A DNA stretch of 10,881 nucleotides from an uncultured Clostridia bacterium (GTDB taxonomy: Bacteria > Bacillota > Clostridia > Christensenellales > Borkfalkiaceae). Shown here in pieces: positions 1-6,809 of this stretch. The position numbers were made by a program, and so were the translations under genes. Location: the NCBI GenBank assembly GCA_937920115.1, contig CALGVF010000026.1, positions 1 through 10,881 of the forward strand, written 5' to 3'. Under the pieces are notes generated by a model. That model made no database searches. It worked only from the letters and a program-made list of their open reading frames with translations, and was not told where the DNA came from. Positions within the stretch are counted from its first letter, which is position 1. Each line of letters begins with the position of its first letter.

Positions 1-67
1 TGGCCGGACTTGAACCGGCGACCTGCTGATTACGAATCAGCTGCTCTACCGACTGAGCCACAGTAGC
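1..67 (-). tRNA. tRNA-Thr (anticodon CGT), 3' end cut by the window edge
   Basis: Read on the minus strand, the sequence folds as a tRNA. The 5' acceptor strand is GCTACTG, the D-arm is built on GCTC/GAGC, and the anticodon stem GCTGA/TCAGC encloses the loop TTCGTAA, giving anticodon CGT, which reads the threonine codon ACG. The T-arm is GCCGG-TTCAAGT-CCGGC. Only the first two bases (CA) of the 3' acceptor strand are inside the window, and they pair with the 5' strand as expected. The missing bases should be GTAGC plus the discriminator base and any encoded CCA. It has its own promoter and is separated from recO by about 120 bases. Confidence 0.95.
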
Positions 68-114
68 ATATTTTTCCCGAAGCCCGAAATACCTCTCCCG
101 AACTTCGCTTAGCC

Positions 115-144
115 ATTATACCACAAGACTATTCAAAAATGCAA
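115..144 (-). promoter_or_regulatory. Sigma-70/SigA-type promoter for tRNA-Thr
   Basis: On the minus strand a perfect TATAAT (-10, at 115–120) is preceded by TGG, giving an extended -10. An 18-base spacer separates it from TTGCAT (-35, at 139–144). Transcription would start near position 108, leaving about a 40-base leader before the tRNA 5' end. The rest of the gap between recO and the tRNA (145–190) is AT-rich. It holds a weak TTTGC/GCAAA stem without a downstream U-run in the recO direction, so I see no convincing recO terminator. Confidence 0.8.
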
Positions 145-190
145 CAGTTTTTTTGCGTTATTGCAAATTTTTTAAAATTTTTACTCCGAT

Positions 191-907
191 TTATAAATTC
201 AGCAGTTCCGAAAGGCTTTTCAGCGTTACCCCCGACACCCTCGATATGTAATAATTAAAAAATTTCAAGCCGTTTTTTCCGCTCTCTTCGTCCTCTTCGC
301 TTAGTTCCCCTTTCGCTATCTTCCGCAAATATTTATAGGTCTTAATCGAATACTCCCCCTCGCCTTCTCTGCGACATTCTTCGCATACGCTCGCTCCCTC
401 GGAAACGGACAGAAAAACTCGCCCCTCTATCTCTTTTCCGCACCTGCCGCACGCCGCGAGATTTAAACTGTAACCGTTCTCGTTCATCGCGTCGAACAGG
501 AACTTTAAAAGCAAATTTACGGGGTTAATCGAGTTATAGGCTAACTTCTTTAAAAATTCGACGAGCAGAACGAAGTGCGATTCCGACACCAACCCCTCGG
601 GCAGAAAGGCGTTCGTGAACTCCAACGCGCACGCTCCCGCGTAATACTTCTTTATGTCCGTTCTTATCGGGTAAAAACTGTCGTAAGAGTTTATTTCCGA
701 TATGGTATTTCTCCCCGATTTCTCGACAATCACCGCTTCGGCAAAACAAAAAGGCTCGGCGATTTGTTTCATCTTCGCATTGGCTTTTCTTACGCCTCTG
801 CACGCCGCGCCTATCTTACCCTTTTCAAGCGTGAATATGGTAAGCATTTTGTCGTTGTCTCTGTATTTTACGCCATAAAGCGTAATTCCGTTGATTTTAG
901 AAGTCAT
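191..907 (-). CDS. recO: DNA repair protein RecO
   Basis: RecO works with RecF and RecR to load RecA onto SSB-coated single-stranded DNA during gap repair and anneals complementary strands in the cytoplasm. The 238-residue product has the family layout: an N-terminal OB-fold (about 1–80), a helical region, and a four-cysteine zinc-binding site at C153-x2-C156 and C175-x2-C178. The cysteine site is typical of Firmicute RecO and the length is normal (usually about 240–255). The ATG is preceded by AGAGG only two bases away. It overlaps the stop codon of the small yqzL frame as ATGA, so translation is probably coupled to the gene upstream. Gene order era–yqzL–recO matches Bacillus and supports the call. 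Confidence 0.93.
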   Translation of the reverse strand: MTSKINGITLYGVKYRDNDKMLTIFTLEKGKIGAACRGVRKANAKMKQIAEPFCFAEAVIVEKSGRNTISEINSYDSFYPIRTDIKKYYAGACALEFTNAFLPEGLVSESHFVLLVEFLKKLAYNSINPVNLLLKFLFDAMNENGYSLNLAACGRCGKEIEGRVFLSVSEGASVCEECRREGEGEYSIKTYKYLRKIAKGELSEEDEESGKNGLKFFNYYISRVSGVTLKSLSELLNL

Positions 908-1970
908 TTCCTCTTTTCGGGATTTCCTTTAAGTTTCTTGTACAACATATAATAGCCTGGGCTTCCCGTCTTTTCAAACAGTTCCCACGCCTTGTCTTCG
1001 GGTCTTTCCATATCCTGAGTATATGCAAAAAAACCTCGTTTATACGCTTATAGCCCGACTTATCAGCCGAGATATTAAACGATTTGTTGTCGTCGCCGTA
1101 GCCGTACTGCCTTAAAAGGTTCGCGTCGTCACGCCAACTTTCCTTGACTTTAACGTAAGTTTTTAAAAACACTTTCGCCCCCAAAAACTTTTCCATAGCC
1201 TCGCGGGCGAAACTCGCCGTTTCCTTTAAGGCGTTGCCGCCCTTGCCGATAATTATCGCCTTGTGGTTCTGCTTTTCGCAGACGATATCGAGGTCCACGT
1301 CGTAAATTCCGTTCGGGCGTTTTTCAAACTTGTTTATGACTATCGCCACGCCGTGCGGTATTTCCTTGTCGTATTTCAGAAGTATTTTTTCACGCATAAT
1401 CTCCGAAATCATAAACTTTTCGGACTTGTCCGATATGGCGTTCGGGTCGAAAACGTACTCGCTTTCGGGCAGATACTTCAAAATTAAATTCAAAAGTTCC
1501 TTAACGTTACGCCCTTTCCTCGCCGAAACGGGAATAATCTCGCTTATCTCACCGTTTTCCGCGAGTTCGCAAAGTTCTTCGGGTATTTTGTCTTTCGGCA
1601 TTATGTCGATTTTGGAAAGAGCGGCTATAACGGGCGTTCCTCTCCCGACGTATTTGCCTAAAAGTTTCTTGTCGTCCTCTTTCAAACCGTCGTGTCCGTC
1701 GATTACGAACAATATAAGGTCGGTATCTCTCGCCGTCGTTTCGGTAGTCTTTTGCATTTTGGAACTGAGAAGCCCCGAAGCCTTATATATCCCCGGTGTA
1801 TCCTCGAAAACTATCTGATAATCGTCGGTCGTCAGTACCCCGTATATTCTGTCTCTCGTCGTCTGCGGCTTTGGAGAAACTATCGAAACCTTTTCTCCGA
1901 CAAGCACGTTTACGAGCGTTGATTTTCCCGCGTTCGCCCTGCCGACGACCGCCACAGTACCGCATTTCAT
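897..1970 (-). CDS. era: GTPase Era, with an abnormal C-terminal extension
   Basis: Era is a membrane-associated GTPase that binds the 3' end of 16S rRNA and helps 30S subunit assembly. The product shows G1 GRANAGKS (10–17), the switch region PQTTRDR (35–41), G3 DTPG (57–60), G4 as SKID (119–122, where the consensus is NKxD) and G5 SA (149–150). A C-terminal KH domain follows, with IGKGGNALK (241–249) and V-K-E-S-W-R-D-D (275–282). Family members usually end near residue 295–305, just after the L-R-x-x-G-Y segment seen here at 286–291. This frame instead runs to residue 357. The last 60 or so residues look unlike Era, overlap yqzL in another frame and reach 11 bases into recO. One extra base near 1083–1085 would end the protein at a TAA (1075–1077) with 298 residues. 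The start ATG has GGAG eight bases upstream. Confidence 0.9.
   Translation of the reverse strand: MKCGTVAVVGRANAGKSTLVNVLVGEKVSIVSPKPQTTRDRIYGVLTTDDYQIVFEDTPGIYKASGLLSSKMQKTTETTARDTDLILFVIDGHDGLKEDDKKLLGKYVGRGTPVIAALSKIDIMPKDKIPEELCELAENGEISEIIPVSARKGRNVKELLNLILKYLPESEYVFDPNAISDKSEKFMISEIMREKILLKYDKEIPHGVAIVINKFEKRPNGIYDVDLDIVCEKQNHKAIIIGKGGNALKETASFAREAMEKFLGAKVFLKTYVKVKESWRDDANLLRQYGYGDDNKSFNISADKSGYKRINEVFLHILRIWKDPKTRRGNCLKRREAQAIICCTRNLKEIPKRGNDF
904..1011 (-). CDS. yqzL: YqzL-like small protein (35 residues)
   Basis: A 35-residue frame starts with ATG at 1009–1011 (M-E-R-P-E-D-K-A-W) and ends with TGA at 904–906. The TGA overlaps the recO start as ATGA. The core pattern W-x-L-F-x-x-T-G followed by Y-x-M-L-Y-K resembles YqzL, a short protein of unknown function encoded between era and recO in Bacillus. 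Position, size and sequence pattern therefore agree. The start is uncertain: AGGA lies only one base before the ATG, which is poor spacing. The same DNA is also read in another frame by the C-terminal tail of the era ORF, and both frames are unlikely to be functional. In its own frame there is no other start upstream before a stop. Recognition is from memory of the family pattern, not from a search. Confidence 0.62.
   Translation of the reverse strand: MERPEDKAWELFEKTGSPGYYMLYKKLKGNPEKRK
1034..1070 (-). repeat. Post-stop short repeat, diverged third copy inside the era tail
   Basis: On the minus strand this stretch begins TCGGC-TG-ATAAGTCG, which differs from copy 1 (TCGGC-GT-ATAAGTCG) by two bases. 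It then has about 11–13 extra bases that include a second TATAAG, and ends with TATAAACG. It sits where an era–yqzL spacer would be if era ended at residue 298. The similarity is interrupted, so homology to the other two copies is less certain than theirs to each other. Confidence 0.35.
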
Positions 1971-2002
1971 ACTCTTTTCTCCGTTGCGTTTACATTAAAA
2001 AA

Positions 2003-2028
2003 TGCCGTTTAATCGACTTATACGCCGA
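2003..2028 (-). repeat. Post-stop short repeat, copy 1 (after ybeY)
   Basis: Immediately after the ybeY stop codon the minus strand carries TCGGCG, then the 15-base core TATAAGTCGATTAAA, then CGGCA. The core is identical in the copy that follows the crp-like gene (9301–9324). It lies 33 bases upstream of the era start codon, but I see no promoter or terminator structure in it. Confidence 0.55.
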
Positions 2029-2508
2029 CTAAACTCTCTCAATGTCCAATTCTTTCATTATTTCGTCGGCTGTTTTCGTCATTTCTTCTTCGTCCGCTTT
2101 TTCTATGTGGTCGAAACCGAAACAATGCAAAAAACCGTGCAAAGCGAGGTAGCAAACCTCCCTCTTTATTCCGTGACCGTATTCCGCAGCCTGCTCTTCC
2201 GCCCTTTTAAGGCAGATACAAACCGAGCCGATAAGAAGCAAGCCCGTCTCCTCGTCTACGTCGCTTAGGAAGTCTTTTTTACTAATAACTTTGCCCTTTA
2301 TTCCGTCGAGGTAGGGAAAAGACAACACGTCGGTCACTCTGTCCACGCCGCGATATTCTCTGTTGAGCGTTTGTATTTCTTCCTCGGAAACGAAACTAAG
2401 TTCAATTGCGAGTTCGTCCTTTTGCCCGAGTTTTTTATATACCGCGTCGGCGATTTTATCGAACTCGTAGCAAAGCGAGTCCTCTCTTATAACGGTAAGT
2501 CCTTTCAT
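2029..2508 (-). CDS. ybeY: Endoribonuclease YbeY (16S rRNA maturation / ribosome quality control)
   Basis: YbeY is a metal-dependent single-strand endoribonuclease involved in 16S rRNA 3'-end maturation and 70S quality control. The 159-residue product has the diagnostic zinc motif H-G-x3-H-x5-H as HGFLHCFGFDH, with H124, H128 and H134. It also has the upstream family block N-R-E-Y-R-x-x-D-x-V-TDVLSFP (49–65). Length matches the family (about 150–165). The ATG starts one base after the stop codon of the HD-domain gene, so the two are very probably translationally coupled. dgkA and cdd, which follow ybeY in Bacillus, are missing; era comes next after 58 bases. Confidence 0.95.
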   Translation of the reverse strand: MKGLTVIREDSLCYEFDKIADAVYKKLGQKDELAIELSFVSEEEIQTLNREYRGVDRVTDVLSFPYLDGIKGKVISKKDFLSDVDEETGLLLIGSVCICLKRAEEQAAEYGHGIKREVCYLALHGFLHCFGFDHIEKADEEEMTKTADEIMKELDIERV

Positions 2509-2509
2509 T

Positions 2510-3979
2510 TTACTTTCTGCCTATTCTGAGTTTCGGATATTCGACTCTGTCGTGGTACACGCCCGCGAGCGAGTTGGTTATCGTCTTACGTATAATGTCG
2601 AGGTCAGCCATGGTGATATCGCATTCGTCGAACTGACCTAAGTCCATTCTCTCCTCGATAATCTCTCTGACCGCCGCGTCGACCTTTTCGTGCGACCTGT
2701 CCGCAAGCGTTCTTACTTTCGCCTCGCAACCGTCGGCAATCATTATGATAGCGGCGATTTTGGTCTGCGGCTTGGGACCGGGGTAGGAGAAATTCTCTAT
2801 ATCGAGTTCGCCCTCGGTGTACTTCATAGCCTTGGCGTAAAAATACCTTATCGGCAACGTGCCGTGGTGTTGAAGGGCGACGTCCGCAAGAATCTGCGGC
2901 AGGTGATATTTAAGTATAAGGTTGTAGCCGTCTTTTGCGTGCGAACGGATAATATCCGTGGAAAGTTCGGGCGTAAGTTCGTTGTGGGGGTTATATCCCT
3001 TCTGATTTTCCGTGAAAAATTCGGGGTTTTTGAGTTTTCCTATATCGTGATAATAGGCGCACGCCCTCGCAAGCAGCGGGTCTTCGTCAATCGCAGTAGC
3101 ACACGACTCTGCCAAAGTCGAAACGATAAGCGAATGGTTGAACGTGCCGGGGGCGTTTTTCTGCAACGCCTGTATGAGTTTCGATTTATGGTCGGTGAGT
3201 TCCGCAAGTCGGTAATCGGTAACGACGTTGAATATCCGTTCGCAAAACGGCAGTATCGCCATCATGAGAACTACCGACAAAAGTCCCGAAGTAAGTCCGT
3301 CGAGAAAGGGTCTGTACGGGTGAGCGAGGAAAGTGTCTATATCGAGTACGAGACAACTGACCGCTACGGGAACCGCTATAAAGAAACCCGTGACGAACAC
3401 TTTAAGACGGGAACTGACCCTGCCGACGAGGTAAATCGCAAGAAGACTCGTCGTGTAGTTTACGACGAGGCAGGAAAAGACTTCGCTCGCCGAGACGGGC
3501 GAAACCGCCAAAAACGCGTCAGCCATAAACATATAAAGGCAGGTTACGCCGTTTATGAATATCGCCGAACGTTTATTGATTAAAAGAAGCATTAAAAGGG
3601 CGCAGAGGGCGAACGGACGGGAATACACGCTTTTTAATAAAATTCCCGAAGCGTACATAACGATTATAGATATTTCTATCACGAAAAATACTAAGTGTAT
3701 ATTCTTCGACTGCAATATGAAGTCTCTGTTTTCGTTGTAGAAATAGAGATAAATACCCGCCCCGAGCAGAATTATAACGACCGCAATATACGTTATATTC
3801 TTTATCGTCTCCATTCGCTTCAAAAATTCGATGCTGTCAACCGCCCCCAAATGAGCGTTTATCACGAGCATAGCCGCGTACATCGCAACGATTACGAGCG
3901 TATGAAGAGCGAAAAGCAATATCGTTCTGCGATAGTCTTTTTTGCTCCATGGTTTAAGTTTCTGAGATTGTCTGATCAT
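2510..3979 (-). CDS. PgpH/YqfF-type membrane HD-domain phosphodiesterase with a very short ectodomain
   Basis: The 489-residue product has about eight hydrophobic segments (roughly 20–41, 62–82, 94–114, 120–135, 140–158, 168–186, 193–212, 228–248). A cytoplasmic HD domain follows. Metal-binding residues visible are H282, H311-D312, H347, H371/H372 and D416. This matches the 7TMR-HD family, whose studied members (PgpH) degrade cyclic di-AMP; the substrate here is inferred. Typical members are about 700 residues, with a large extracellular 7TMR-HDED domain between the first and second membrane segments. Here that gap is only about 20 residues (42–61), so the sensor domain is absent. The first 26 bases overlap the end of phoH, and ybeY starts one base after its stop. 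The position between phoH and ybeY is that of yqfF in Bacillus. Confidence 0.88.
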   Translation of the reverse strand: MIRQSQKLKPWSKKDYRRTILLFALHTLVIVAMYAAMLVINAHLGAVDSIEFLKRMETIKNITYIAVVIILLGAGIYLYFYNENRDFILQSKNIHLVFFVIEISIIVMYASGILLKSVYSRPFALCALLMLLLINKRSAIFINGVTCLYMFMADAFLAVSPVSASEVFSCLVVNYTTSLLAIYLVGRVSSRLKVFVTGFFIAVPVAVSCLVLDIDTFLAHPYRPFLDGLTSGLLSVVLMMAILPFCERIFNVVTDYRLAELTDHKSKLIQALQKNAPGTFNHSLIVSTLAESCATAIDEDPLLARACAYYHDIGKLKNPEFFTENQKGYNPHNELTPELSTDIIRSHAKDGYNLILKYHLPQILADVALQHHGTLPIRYFYAKAMKYTEGELDIENFSYPGPKPQTKIAAIIMIADGCEAKVRTLADRSHEKVDAAVREIIEERMDLGQFDECDITMADLDIIRKTITNSLAGVYHDRVEYPKLRIGRK

Positions 3980-4964
3980 TTTTCCGTTTTTCCTTAACGG
4001 CCTCGGAATTTTCCTCGGCTTTTTCGTAGGCTTTTATTATTTCCATCACGAGAGGGTGTCTGACTACGTCTTTCGCGGTCAGATACACCGTTTCTATCCC
4101 GTTTATATTCTTTAAAATTCCGACGGCGTGTTTAAGTCCGCTCTTTTTTCCGTCGGGCAGGTCGATTTGCGTTAAATCGCCCGTGATTACCGTTTTACTC
4201 CCGTCGCCCATTCTCGTAAGAAACATTTTCATTTGTTCTTTCGTCGTGTTCTGAGCCTCGTCGAGAATTATAAAGGCGTTATTCAGCGTTCTTCCTCTCA
4301 TATACGCGAGCGGGGCGATTTCTATAACTCCCCTTTCGATGAGTTTTATATAACTGTCAAGACCGAGCATCTCCTGCAACGCGTCGTACAAGGGGCGAAG
4401 ATACGGGTCTACTTTCGTCTGCAAGTCCCCCGGCAAAAAACCGAGTTTCTCGCCCGCTTCAACCGCGGGTCTCGTGAGAATTATCTTTTCTACTTCCTTG
4501 TTTTTGAATGCGGACACAGCCATCGCGACGGCGAGATAGGTTTTACCCGTACCCGCGGGTCCGACTCCGAACACGACCGTGTTCTTCTTTATCGAATCGA
4601 CGTACTTTTTCTGTCCGACCGTCTTGCACTTTATCTGTCTGCCCTTGGAAGTAATTGCGACGACCCCCGACATAACCTTGTCTATGCCTTCGGCGTTGCC
4701 CTCTTTCGCGAGTTCGATACAGTAAATGATACGGGTCTTGTCGATAGGCTCGTCCGCTCTTATTATCGAGGCGAGTTTTTCGATTACCATCTCGGCGAGT
4801 TGAACCTGCTGTTCTTCGCCGATAAGCCTTATCTTCGTACCCTCGACATAGGCGACGACGCCCGTTTCCCTCGATATAATATTCAGATTTTCGTCGAACA
4901 CCCCTAAAAGTTTGGACAATACGTCTAAACTTCCGAGTTCAACCGTGGTTTTCGTTTCTGCCAT
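3954..4964 (-). CDS. PhoH-like ATPase (PhoL type)
   Basis: This is a cytoplasmic P-loop protein of the PhoH family, related to the ATPase/helicase half of superfamily 1 enzymes. The family is linked to RNA metabolism and is commonly encoded next to ybeY; its exact reaction is not settled. The 336-residue product has Walker A GPAGTGKT (135–142) and Walker B FIILDEAQN (231–239). Other conserved blocks are TRPAVEAGEKLGFLPGD (164–180) and TGDLTQIDLP (261–270). A KH-like region covers about 1–75. Length is normal. The ATG lies six bases after the yqfD stop, and the 3' end overlaps the next gene by 26 bases. The name phoH is kept out of the symbol field because the Firmicute paralogues are not consistently named. 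Confidence 0.93.
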   Translation of the reverse strand: MAETKTTVELGSLDVLSKLLGVFDENLNIISRETGVVAYVEGTKIRLIGEEQQVQLAEMVIEKLASIIRADEPIDKTRIIYCIELAKEGNAEGIDKVMSGVVAITSKGRQIKCKTVGQKKYVDSIKKNTVVFGVGPAGTGKTYLAVAMAVSAFKNKEVEKIILTRPAVEAGEKLGFLPGDLQTKVDPYLRPLYDALQEMLGLDSYIKLIERGVIEIAPLAYMRGRTLNNAFIILDEAQNTTKEQMKMFLTRMGDGSKTVITGDLTQIDLPDGKKSGLKHAVGILKNINGIETVYLTAKDVVRHPLVMEIIKAYEKAEENSEAVKEKRKNDQTISET

Positions 4965-4970
4965 TTTGAT

Positions 4971-5924
4971 TTATCCGACGGTTACGGCGTATACGACCGT
5001 GACCGAATAAGTATTTCTCGCTATGAGTTTAGTATGCGTTTCTATTATATAATAATCGGAAAACTTCTCTTTTGCGACCAAAGTCGCCCTGTCGGCGTAT
5101 CTTTTGCCCTCGCCCGTCGTTTTGTAGACGAAGTTTTCGCTTACCGCGATTTCCACGTCGCCGAACGCGAGACACGGCAACTTTTCGCCGTTTTTTTCGT
5201 AATATCCGTCGATTAAAAGGTCGCCCTTTTTCACTTTATCGCCGACTTTTACGACCGAAGTTCCCTCGTAGCGGCAGATACGCCTTACAACGCCGTCTAC
5301 CGTACTGAATATCTGCTGTTTTTCGCCCGCAAGCGGAACGGTTTTGCCTATTACGCCGTAAGCCTCGACCTCTAAGGTCTTGCCCGATTTCCTGATTACC
5401 ACGAATGAAAACTTGTCGCTCGAAGCCGCGATTTTCGCCGCTGTCGCGTTAAAGTCTTTCGGGAATTTTGAGTTTACGGTCAGCCCTTCGGCGAGAAGTG
5501 CCTTTTCGAGTTCGGCTTTATAATACTTGCCCTCGCCCGTATATTTTACGTTCGAGATATACCCGTCGGATATGGCGGCAAGTACGCAAAAAAACGCAAA
5601 ACAGGCGATAAGTCCTACTCTTTTCAGAAGTCTCGCGAAAATCGCAAACTTACCCTTATACCCTGTAATGCTTATATTATAGCACATATTCTCCGAAATT
5701 GCAAAAATTTTTGAGCGGTTTGAAGAGTCGGCTATAAACGTAGTCTTTTTCGGCGAAAATTTCACGTCGTACAACGCCACGTTTTTCCTTCCGAAAGTCT
5801 CGAAAAACGCCCTTTCGTCGATTTTCTTTTCGGTTTCGTAGACGTCGTACAAAAGCCCCTTTCTTTTCAGGCTCTTCGGCGGACGGGTTTTTGTCGGACG
5901 GTCGCTACTTTTCTTTTTTGCCAC
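4971..5924 (-). CDS. yqfD: Sporulation-associated membrane protein YqfD
   Basis: The 317-residue product fits the YqfD family. It has a basic, disordered N-terminus (1–22), a soluble region, one hydrophobic membrane segment (about 102–119), and then an outer domain. The outer domain contains a G-V-V-R-R-I (211–216) and K-V-G-D-K-V-K-K-G-D-L-L-I-D-G (226–240) stretch resembling the biotinyl-lipoyl-like fold seen in the family. It is shorter than Bacillus YqfD (near 400 residues). In Bacillus the gene is under mother-cell sigma-E control; no such promoter could be recognised here. The start is GTG, chosen because GGAGG lies nine bases upstream and the frame then overlaps yqfC by 20 bases, the usual yqfC–yqfD coupling. 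Confidence 0.87.
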   Translation of the reverse strand: MAKKKSSDRPTKTRPPKSLKRKGLLYDVYETEKKIDERAFFETFGRKNVALYDVKFSPKKTTFIADSSNRSKIFAISENMCYNISITGYKGKFAIFARLLKRVGLIACFAFFCVLAAISDGYISNVKYTGEGKYYKAELEKALLAEGLTVNSKFPKDFNATAAKIAASSDKFSFVVIRKSGKTLEVEAYGVIGKTVPLAGEKQQIFSTVDGVVRRICRYEGTSVVKVGDKVKKGDLLIDGYYEKNGEKLPCLAFGDVEIAVSENFVYKTTGEGKRYADRATLVAKEKFSDYYIIETHTKLIARNTYSVTVVYAVTVG

Positions 5925-6192
5925 TAGGGACGTCCTCCGTTCTTATACTCGTTATTTTACCCGAAACGGACGCTTCTTTTTCGCCGTACCGAGTAATTTT
6001 CAGTTTTTCGCCGTATAGAAAAATGACCTTTTTCCTTGCGAAAAAGGCTATTTCATCGTCGCTTATTTTCATAATCTTGCCCACTCCTTCGACGGTCACG
6101 CCGTCTTCGCCGTACAAAGTCACTCTGTACGGACAGTTGGCAAGTTCCGATTTTAAACCGAGACATTCCAAAATGCCGTCGCCGAAAGCCAT
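5905..6192 (-). CDS. yqfC: YqfC/YabP family sporulation protein
   Basis: The 95-residue product matches the small beta-rich YabP/YqfC family. After an N-terminal stretch come the repeated-strand signatures V-T-L-Y-G (34–38), V-G-K-I-M-K-I-S-D-D-E-I-A (47–59), I-F-L-Y-G-E-K-L-K-I (67–76 or so) and V-S-G-K-I-T-S-I near the end. In Bacillus it is a sigma-E regulon gene of poorly defined function located before yqfD, exactly as here. Size is typical. The ATG has GAGAGGTGAG a few bases upstream. The last 20 bases overlap yqfD in another frame. It is not proof that this organism sporulates, since the pair persists in some non-sporulating relatives. Confidence 0.88.
   Translation of the reverse strand: MAFGDGILECLGLKSELANCPYRVTLYGEDGVTVEGVGKIMKISDDEIAFFARKKVIFLYGEKLKITRYGEKEASVSGKITSIRTEDVPSGKKEK
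5934..5938 (-). promoter_or_regulatory. Ribosome binding site that fixes the yqfD GTG start
   Basis: GGAGG on the minus strand lies nine bases before the GTG at 5922–5924, inside the last codons of yqfC. It is the only good Shine–Dalgarno sequence near this end of the frame. Confidence 0.75.
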
Positions 6193-6250
6193 AAACTCAC
6201 CTCTCGGGGTTTTCGCCTTTCAAGCCTTACGGGCGTCCCCCCTATTAAGT

Positions 6251-6799
6251 CTATTCGTCGGGGGATATTTTTATGATTTCGAGCCGTTTCAGTACGAGTA
6301 CGCAGATTACGCCCTTTACTATGTCGGACGGTATGAAAACTATCCAAAAAGTGAGTAAAACGTTCCAAAAATCGAACGAAGTACCGAAATAAAAAGTTTT
6401 CAAAAGCAGAAAATACGCGATGCCGACTATATAAACGGTTATCGTTCCCGCCGCCACGGCGATAATAGTACGGATAGTTTTGCCGCCCTTGCGGTAAATC
6501 AAACCGCTCACGAAGCAAGCGACGAAAAAGCCGATAGTAAAGCCGAACGATGGCTTTATAACGTATGCGATGCCCGCGCTGCCGCCCGCGAAAACGGGGA
6601 GACCGAGAAGTCCCAAGGCGATATAGACCGCCACGCCGATAGCGGAATCGAGGAAGCCTAAAAAACATGCGAAAAAGATTACCGTAAGCGACTGCAAAGT
6701 CATAGGAACGGGAACCATAGGAATAGTAATTTTCGCGCTCACGATAAGTAAAGCGACGAAAAGCCCGAGTCGGGCGATTCTTTTAGCCGATAAATTCAT
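6251..6799 (-). CDS. bioY: Biotin transporter BioY (ECF S component)
   Basis: BioY is the membrane S component that captures biotin for uptake, usually by docking to a shared ECF energizing module (EcfA/EcfT) encoded elsewhere. The 182-residue product has about six hydrophobic segments and the family blocks I-P-M-V-P-V-P-M-T-L-Q (26–36), G-L-L-G-L-P-V-F-A-G-G-S-A-G (63–76) and K-P-S-F-G-F-T-I-G-F (82–91). Length is typical. No ecfA or ecfT genes are in the window. No biotin repressor operator could be recognised. The ATG lacks a clear Shine–Dalgarno sequence; a possible promoter lies almost directly before it. It is 58 bases upstream of yqfC, so it may be the first gene of the left-hand transcript. 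Confidence 0.94.
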   Translation of the reverse strand: MNLSAKRIARLGLFVALLIVSAKITIPMVPVPMTLQSLTVIFFACFLGFLDSAIGVAVYIALGLLGLPVFAGGSAGIAYVIKPSFGFTIGFFVACFVSGLIYRKGGKTIRTIIAVAAGTITVYIVGIAYFLLLKTFYFGTSFDFWNVLLTFWIVFIPSDIVKGVICVLVLKRLEIIKISPDE

Positions 6800-6809
6800 T
6801 TGTGTGTTT

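Noticed and set aside
150..175. TTTGC/GCAAA stem as the recO terminator
   Set aside because: It is only five base pairs, AT-rich, and followed by A rather than T on the recO strand.
522..540. A fourth copy of the post-stop repeat inside recO
   Set aside because: It matches only part of the core, with a mismatch, and lies within a conserved stretch of recO coding sequence, so chance is the simpler explanation.
2690..3583. A 297-codon plus-strand open frame opposite the HD phosphodiesterase gene
   Set aside because: It is antisense to a gene with intact catalytic residues, and its product is arginine-rich with no domain pattern.
6235..6265. CCCCC/GGGGG stem spanning the bioY stop codon, as a possible terminator
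   Set aside because: In the direction of transcription it is not followed by a U-run; the T-rich flank lies on the wrong side for bioY.
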